A stretch of 17,838 nucleotides of DNA, from contig DATBMY010000433.1 of the NCBI GenBank assembly GCA_036554605.1, positions 1-17,838 of the forward strand, given 5' to 3'. Below are positions 14,479 through 17,838 of the stretch, one piece after another (position 1 is the first letter of the stretch; the number at the start of each line of letters is the position of its first letter). The translations under genes and the position numbers were made by a program. Below the pieces are notes generated by a model. That model saw only the letters and a program-made list of their open reading frames with translations. It did not search any database and was not told where the DNA came from. Origin of the DNA: DATBMY01 sp036554605 (GTDB lineage Bacteria; Acidobacteriota; Blastocatellia; UBA7656).

Positions 14479-15261
14479 ATGACCTACAAAGCCATCACAT
14501 TCGATATTGCCGACCGCATAGCGACCGTCACGCTCAACCGGCCCGATAGCCTCAATGCAATAAATGTCGAGATGCGCGAGGATTTCACGCGGCTGATCGG
14601 CGAGCTTCAAACCAGTGATCAGATCGGCGTGATCATCATAACGGGCGCGGGTCGCGCCTTTTCCGCCGGCGGCGATATAGAGTATTTCGAGAAGGAGTGG
14701 AATACGGCGAAGTTCAGAGCGGAAAGCCACCGGCTCATGCAGTTTTTCGATGAGCTTGAGCAGATCGAAAAACCGGTGCTTGCCGCGATCAACGGCCCTT
14801 GCACTGGAGCGGGCTTGCAAGTGACGCTCTCTTGCGACCTGCGTATCGCGTCGGATCAAGCGAAATTCGGCTTTCGCGAAAACAACATCGGTCTGATACC
14901 GGGCGCGGGCGGCTGCTCGCGTCTAGTAAAGCTAATAGGCTATGGCAAGGCTAAAGAGCTGATCTTCACCGGCGAGATGATCTCTGCCGAGGAGGCCGAG
15001 CGAACGGGGTTGGTCAACCGCGTAGTTGCGCACGATGAGTTAATGAATCACACGCGGGCGCTCGCCGAACATCTGCTCACCCGAGCGCCCGAAGCGCTCG
15101 GGCTTGCCAAGCGGGTATTGTGGCATTCGGTCAATTCCGATTTTCAGACCGGGCGCACGCTTGAGGCGCTCGCTCAGAGCGTGCTTCTCAAAACCGCCGA
15201 CCACCGCGAGGGCATACGCGCGTTTAGAGAGAAACGAAAGCCCCGGTTCAAGGGAGAATGA
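14479..15261 (+). CDS. Crotonase-family enzyme with Gln for the first catalytic Glu (copy 2)
   Basis: A 260-residue crotonase. RAFSAGGDIEYF (59-70) and NGPCTGAGLQVTLSCD (105-120) form the oxyanion hole. Where canonical hydratases have the first catalytic Glu this protein has Gln114 (GAGLQ); the second is kept as Glu134 in FRENNIGLIPGAGG. With one acid, it may act as an enoyl-CoA isomerase, a lyase or a low-activity hydratase rather than a standard hydratase; related crotonases such as delta3-delta2 isomerases use a single acid. Translation start ATG follows element B with no clear ribosome site (GAAAAAC only). The next crotonase gene starts 15 bases downstream of its stop, indicating co-translation. 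C-terminus AFREKRKPRFKG is typical of the family. Function beyond the fold is uncertain. Confidence 0.88.
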   Translation: MTYKAITFDIADRIATVTLNRPDSLNAINVEMREDFTRLIGELQTSDQIGVIIITGAGRAFSAGGDIEYFEKEWNTAKFRAESHRLMQFFDELEQIEKPVLAAINGPCTGAGLQVTLSCDLRIASDQAKFGFRENNIGLIPGAGGCSRLVKLIGYGKAKELIFTGEMISAEEAERTGLVNRVVAHDELMNHTRALAEHLLTRAPEALGLAKRVLWHSVNSDFQTGRTLEALAQSVLLKTADHREGIRAFREKRKPRFKGE

Positions 15262-15276
15262 TCGAAGGGCGAACGA

Positions 15277-16059
15277 ATGGATTTCGAGAATATCAAATTC
15301 GAAAAGCGCGGCGCGGTCGCCCGCATAATCCTTAACCGCCCGGAGCGGCTCAACGCTTTCGTCGGGCGCATGCGCGAAGAGATACTCGAAGCGCTCTCGC
15401 TGTGCGATACGGACGACGTGCGCGCGGTAGTGATAACCGGGACGGGCAAGGGCTTTTCCGCCGGAGCCGATGTTCGCTTTCTTGCCGAGGTAAGAAATAG
15501 CGGCGACGCCGAAGCGCTCGACCGCGTTCTTGCGCTCGCGCGCGGAGTTGTCACGAAGATTCGCGAGCTTCCAAAACCGGTCCTAGCCTCTATCAACGGC
15601 GTGACCGCTGGCGGCGGTATAAATCTCGCGCTCGCCTGCGACGTGCGGATTGCAAGCGAGCAGGCGAGCTTCGGAGAGACATTCATAAGGCTCGGGCTTC
15701 ATCCTGATTGGGGCGGCACTTTCTTTCTGCCGAGGCTGGCCGGCCCGGCCGTCGCGCTCGAGATGATGATGAGCGGCGATGTCATCAGCGCAAGCGAGGC
15801 TCACAGGCTCGGGCTGGTCAACGCGGTAGTGCCGCACGACGAGCTTGAACAGGCGACCGGTATTATGGCCGAGCGATTCGCGAGGAATTCGCCCAGGATA
15901 CTCGCGATGATAAAGCAGGCCGTCTATAAAAGCCTCAATGCGAGTTTTGACGAGATGCTTGATTTTGAGACGGCCGCGCAGAAGGCATGTTTTATGACCG
16001 AGGAATCGGCGGAAGGCCTGAACGCTTTCGTGGAAAAGAGAGAGCCGGATTTCAGCTAA
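15277..16059 (+). CDS. PaaG-like crotonase isomerase lacking both hydratase glutamates (copy 3)
   Basis: A 260-residue crotonase. The oxyanion hole is kept (KGFSAGADVRFL 58-69; NGVTAGGGINLALACD 107-122), but the two hydratase glutamates are replaced by Asn116 and Phe136. The segment FIRLGLHPDWGGTFFLPR (136-153) matches the FSKLGLIPDxGGTWLLPR pattern of PaaG, the 1,2-epoxyphenylacetyl-CoA isomerase, and keeps its catalytic Asp (here Asp144). This suggests double-bond or ring isomerisation of a CoA thioester, not hydration. The subfamily assignment is by motif memory; other Asp-type isomerases (dienoyl-CoA isomerase, menaquinone-type) are possible. It is 15 bases after copy 2, with GAAGGG upstream of ATG, and nine bases before hbd. 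With hbd and a hydratase it would fit a phenylacetate-like lower pathway. Confidence 0.88.
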   Translation: MDFENIKFEKRGAVARIILNRPERLNAFVGRMREEILEALSLCDTDDVRAVVITGTGKGFSAGADVRFLAEVRNSGDAEALDRVLALARGVVTKIRELPKPVLASINGVTAGGGINLALACDVRIASEQASFGETFIRLGLHPDWGGTFFLPRLAGPAVALEMMMSGDVISASEAHRLGLVNAVVPHDELEQATGIMAERFARNSPRILAMIKQAVYKSLNASFDEMLDFETAAQKACFMTEESAEGLNAFVEKREPDFS

Positions 16060-16068
16060 AGCAAGAAT

Positions 16069-16926
16069 ATGGCGATTGAAAAGATCACTGTTATCGGCGC
16101 GGGCACCATGGGGCACGGCATCGCCCAGGTGGCCGCGCAGGCAGGCTTCCAGGTCGTACTCGAAGACGTGAGCGACGATCTTACAGCTCGCGCGCTTCGG
16201 CGCATAGAAGAGAACCTTCGAAAAGGCGTGGAGCGCGGCAAGGTGACGCAGGATGAAATGCGCGCTGCTCTCTCGCGCGTCACCGCGTCTTCCGATCTGA
16301 AGAGCGCGGTTGCCGGGTCCGATTTGATCATCGAAGCGATAGTCGAAAAGCTGGATGTTAAGCGCGAGCTTTTCTCGGAGCTTGATCGAGCGAGCAAGTC
16401 CTCGGCGATACTTGCGACCAACACGTCATCGCTAAGCATAAAGGATATAGCATCATCTACTGGCCGGCCTGATCGCGTCATCGGCACCCATTTTTTTAAC
16501 CCTGTCCACATAATGAAACTGCTTGAAGTGGTCGTCACGCCCGATACGTCTCAGGCGACGCTCGATAGCGTTCTGGAGGTTGCGGCGCGGATGGGGAAAG
16601 AGCCGATCACGGTAAAAGATTATCCGGGTTTTGCGACCAGTCGTTTAGGCGTCGCGCTGGGGCTTGAGGCGATGCGAATGCTTGAGCAGGGCGTGGCGAG
16701 CGCGGAAGACATTGATAAGGCAATGGTGCTTGGCTACAACCACCCGATGGGCCCGCTCAGATTGACCGATCTGGTCGGTCTCGATATAAGATTGAGCATT
16801 GCGGAATATCTTTACGAAAAAATGGGATCAGAGATATTTCGCCCGCCCGACATACTGCGCCGAAAGGTGAGCGAAGGCAAGCTTGGCAAGAAGACCGGCG
16901 AAGGATTTTATCAGTGGAATGAATAG
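16069..16926 (+). CDS. hbd: 3-hydroxyacyl-CoA (3-hydroxybutyryl-CoA) dehydrogenase
   Basis: A 285-residue NAD-dependent dehydrogenase. The Rossmann motif is VIGAGTMGHGIAQVAAQAG (8-26). TNTSSLSI (117-124) supplies the catalytic Ser, GTHFFNPVHIMKLLEVV (139-155) the catalytic His141 and Glu153. The C-terminal domain has NHPMGPLRLTDLVGLD (224-239). The usual active-site Asn in PGFVxNR is Ser here (PGFATSR, Ser191). Reaction: oxidation of L-3-hydroxyacyl-CoA to 3-ketoacyl-CoA, the step after hydration. It starts nine bases after the copy 3 crotonase, with only a weak ribosome site (AAGCAAGA), suggesting translational coupling. No thiolase gene follows within the window. The stop codon TAG overlaps repeat element C by two bases. 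Paa-type PaaH is the closest alternative name. Confidence 0.93.
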   Translation: MAIEKITVIGAGTMGHGIAQVAAQAGFQVVLEDVSDDLTARALRRIEENLRKGVERGKVTQDEMRAALSRVTASSDLKSAVAGSDLIIEAIVEKLDVKRELFSELDRASKSSAILATNTSSLSIKDIASSTGRPDRVIGTHFFNPVHIMKLLEVVVTPDTSQATLDSVLEVAARMGKEPITVKDYPGFATSRLGVALGLEAMRMLEQGVASAEDIDKAMVLGYNHPMGPLRLTDLVGLDIRLSIAEYLYEKMGSEIFRPPDILRRKVSEGKLGKKTGEGFYQWNE

Positions 16927-17055
16927 GGGCCGGGGGTGGCCAGGGATCAGGGTATCCGGAATTTCAAATTTGAAATCTTGGGTATGCTATCTCAAACTAA
17001 TAAAGTTGTTTGACCGACAATCCCTGACCCCTGGCTCCTGATTCCCGGCCCCTGG
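16925..17055. repeat. G-run/C-run inverted-repeat spacer element C
   Basis: It fills the gap from the hbd stop to the last crotonase gene. The outer stem is perfect over 10 bases: 16925-16934 (AGGGGCCGGG) with 17044-17053 (CCCGGCCCCT). The inner stem pairs 16939-16952 (GCCAGGGATCAGGG) with 17022-17035 at 13 of 14. The loop carries a perfect 16-base palindrome ATTTCAAATTTGAAAT (16961-16976). Four G-runs occur within 16926-16952. The ribosome site AAGGAGG (17057-17063) follows. Confidence 0.78.
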
Positions 17056-17067
17056 TAAGGAGGAGAC

Positions 17068-17838
17068 ATGGCACTTGAAAATGTTTTAATAGAGAAGCGC
17101 GGGCGGGTGGCGATACTGACCGTCAATCGTCCGGACAAGTTGAATGCGCTCAACATTGCGACGCGAAGCGACATACTCGCGGCGCTCGACGAGCTGGAGC
17201 GCGACACCGGCGTGCGCGTGGTGGTCATCACCGGCGCGGGCGAAAAAGCCTTTATTGCCGGCGCCGATATAAACGAGTTCGCCGGAATGTCGGCCGTCGC
17301 GCAGCGCGCGGTGATGAAGGGGCGGCGCGCTTTTGATGCCGTCGAAGATTTTCCGAAACCGGTCATCGCCATGATAAACGGCTTTGCGCTGGGCGGCGGG
17401 TGCGAGCTTGCGCTCGCTTGCGACATACGCATTGCATCGACTCGGGCGAAACTCGGACAGCCCGAGATCAAGCTCGGCATAATACCGGGCGGCGGCGGCA
17501 CGCAGCGGCTCACGCGTCTGATAGGCGAAGGCAAGGCGATGGAGCTGATGCTTACGGGCGATATGGTGTCGGCCGAAGAGGCCGAACGGCTCGGGCTGGT
17601 CAATCACGTCTATGCTCCCGAAGAGCTCGAGTCGAAGACTATGGAGCTTGCGAACCGCATAGCCGAGATGAGCCCGGTCGCGCTCGCGATGGCGAAACAG
17701 TCGGTAAAGAACGCCGCGCGCATGAATTTGCGCGAAGGGCTCGATTCCGAAGTCGACCTGTTCGCGCTCTGTTTTTCGAGCGAAGACAAAGAAGAAGGCG
17801 TGCGCGCTTTTATAGAGAAGCGCAAGGCCGAATTCACG
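17068..17838 (+). CDS. Enoyl-CoA hydratase, canonical crotonase (copy 4), 3' end cut by window
   Basis: 257 codons are visible and the frame is still open at the window end (ending KRKAEFT), so only a few C-terminal residues and the stop should be missing. Both catalytic glutamates are present: Glu113 in GGGCELALACD and Glu133 in GQPEIKLG, followed by IIPGGGGTQRLTR. The oxyanion loop is AFIAGADINEF (61-71). This is the most orthodox short-chain enoyl-CoA hydratase in the operon (crotonase/EchA/PaaF-like), adding water to trans-2-enoyl-CoA to give the substrate of the 3-hydroxyacyl-CoA dehydrogenase encoded just upstream. The start ATG has a near-ideal ribosome site, AAGGAGG, just upstream, the best in the operon, so it may be the most highly translated. 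It follows repeat element C. Confidence 0.93.
   Translation, partial: MALENVLIEKRGRVAILTVNRPDKLNALNIATRSDILAALDELERDTGVRVVVITGAGEKAFIAGADINEFAGMSAVAQRAVMKGRRAFDAVEDFPKPVIAMINGFALGGGCELALACDIRIASTRAKLGQPEIKLGIIPGGGGTQRLTRLIGEGKAMELMLTGDMVSAEEAERLGLVNHVYAPEELESKTMELANRIAEMSPVALAMAKQSVKNAARMNLREGLDSEVDLFALCFSSEDKEEGVRAFIEKRKAEFT

Noticed and set aside
11294..17067. CRISPR array as explanation for the recurring spacers
   Set aside because: The copies are diverged, far apart, separated by genes and built as inverted, not direct, repeats; no cas gene is present.

Overview
The window looks like chromosomal DNA from a GC-rich, free-living Gram-negative bacterium. The best guess is Acidobacteriota, class Blastocatellia. 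That rests on inference only: a SurA/DsbA-type fusion protein, a cyanobacterial/plant-type IspH of about 400 residues, a TMTC-like membrane protein with TPRs, a mixed crotonase/aldehyde-dehydrogenase operon, and many structured intergenic repeats. No rRNA, tRNA, CRISPR array, transposase or phage gene was seen.

Layout. (1) 1-905 (+): 3' part of a periplasmic foldase-like protein with a DsbA-type CPSC thioredoxin domain, closed by a bidirectional terminator hairpin (942-1001). (2) 6884-1121 (-): a sugar-nucleotide and glycosylation block. wbpD-, wbpB- and wbpE-like genes (N-acetyltransferase, sugar oxidoreductase, PLP aminotransferase) are packed with a soluble GT2 glycosyltransferase. After a 238-base gap with a structured repeat and a good promoter comes a polytopic TMTC-like protein with C-terminal TPRs. 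Together they could make a 2,3-diacetamido-type uronic acid sugar and attach a sugar to an extracytoplasmic acceptor. (3) 7181-8386 (+): ispH, the last step of the MEP isoprenoid pathway, convergent with thiO (9662-8550, -), a glycine oxidase for thiamine thiazole synthesis. The gap between them holds hairpin repeats. (4) 9802-17838 (+): a TetR-type regulator followed by a CoA-thioester catabolic operon: enoyl-CoA hydratase, two tandem aldehyde dehydrogenases, two crotonases with altered active sites, 3-hydroxyacyl-CoA dehydrogenase, and a canonical enoyl-CoA hydratase that runs off the window end a few codons before its stop.

The most unusual non-coding signal is in the catabolic operon. Every long gap between its cistrons is filled by an inverted repeat. 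Three gaps carry related G-run/C-run elements (about 11301-11396, 14366-14469, 16925-17055) and the fourth carries an AT-rich element (12861-12917). Two of the G-rich arms also fit the four-G-run quadruplex pattern. The tandem aldehyde dehydrogenases share a 64-base tract with only two differences while flanking wobble positions have diverged, which suggests gene conversion. The four crotonases keep different sets of the two catalytic glutamates, so they probably catalyse different steps. The pathway (fatty acid, phenylacetate-like or other ring-cleavage product) cannot be fixed from this window, because no thiolase, CoA ligase or oxygenase is present.
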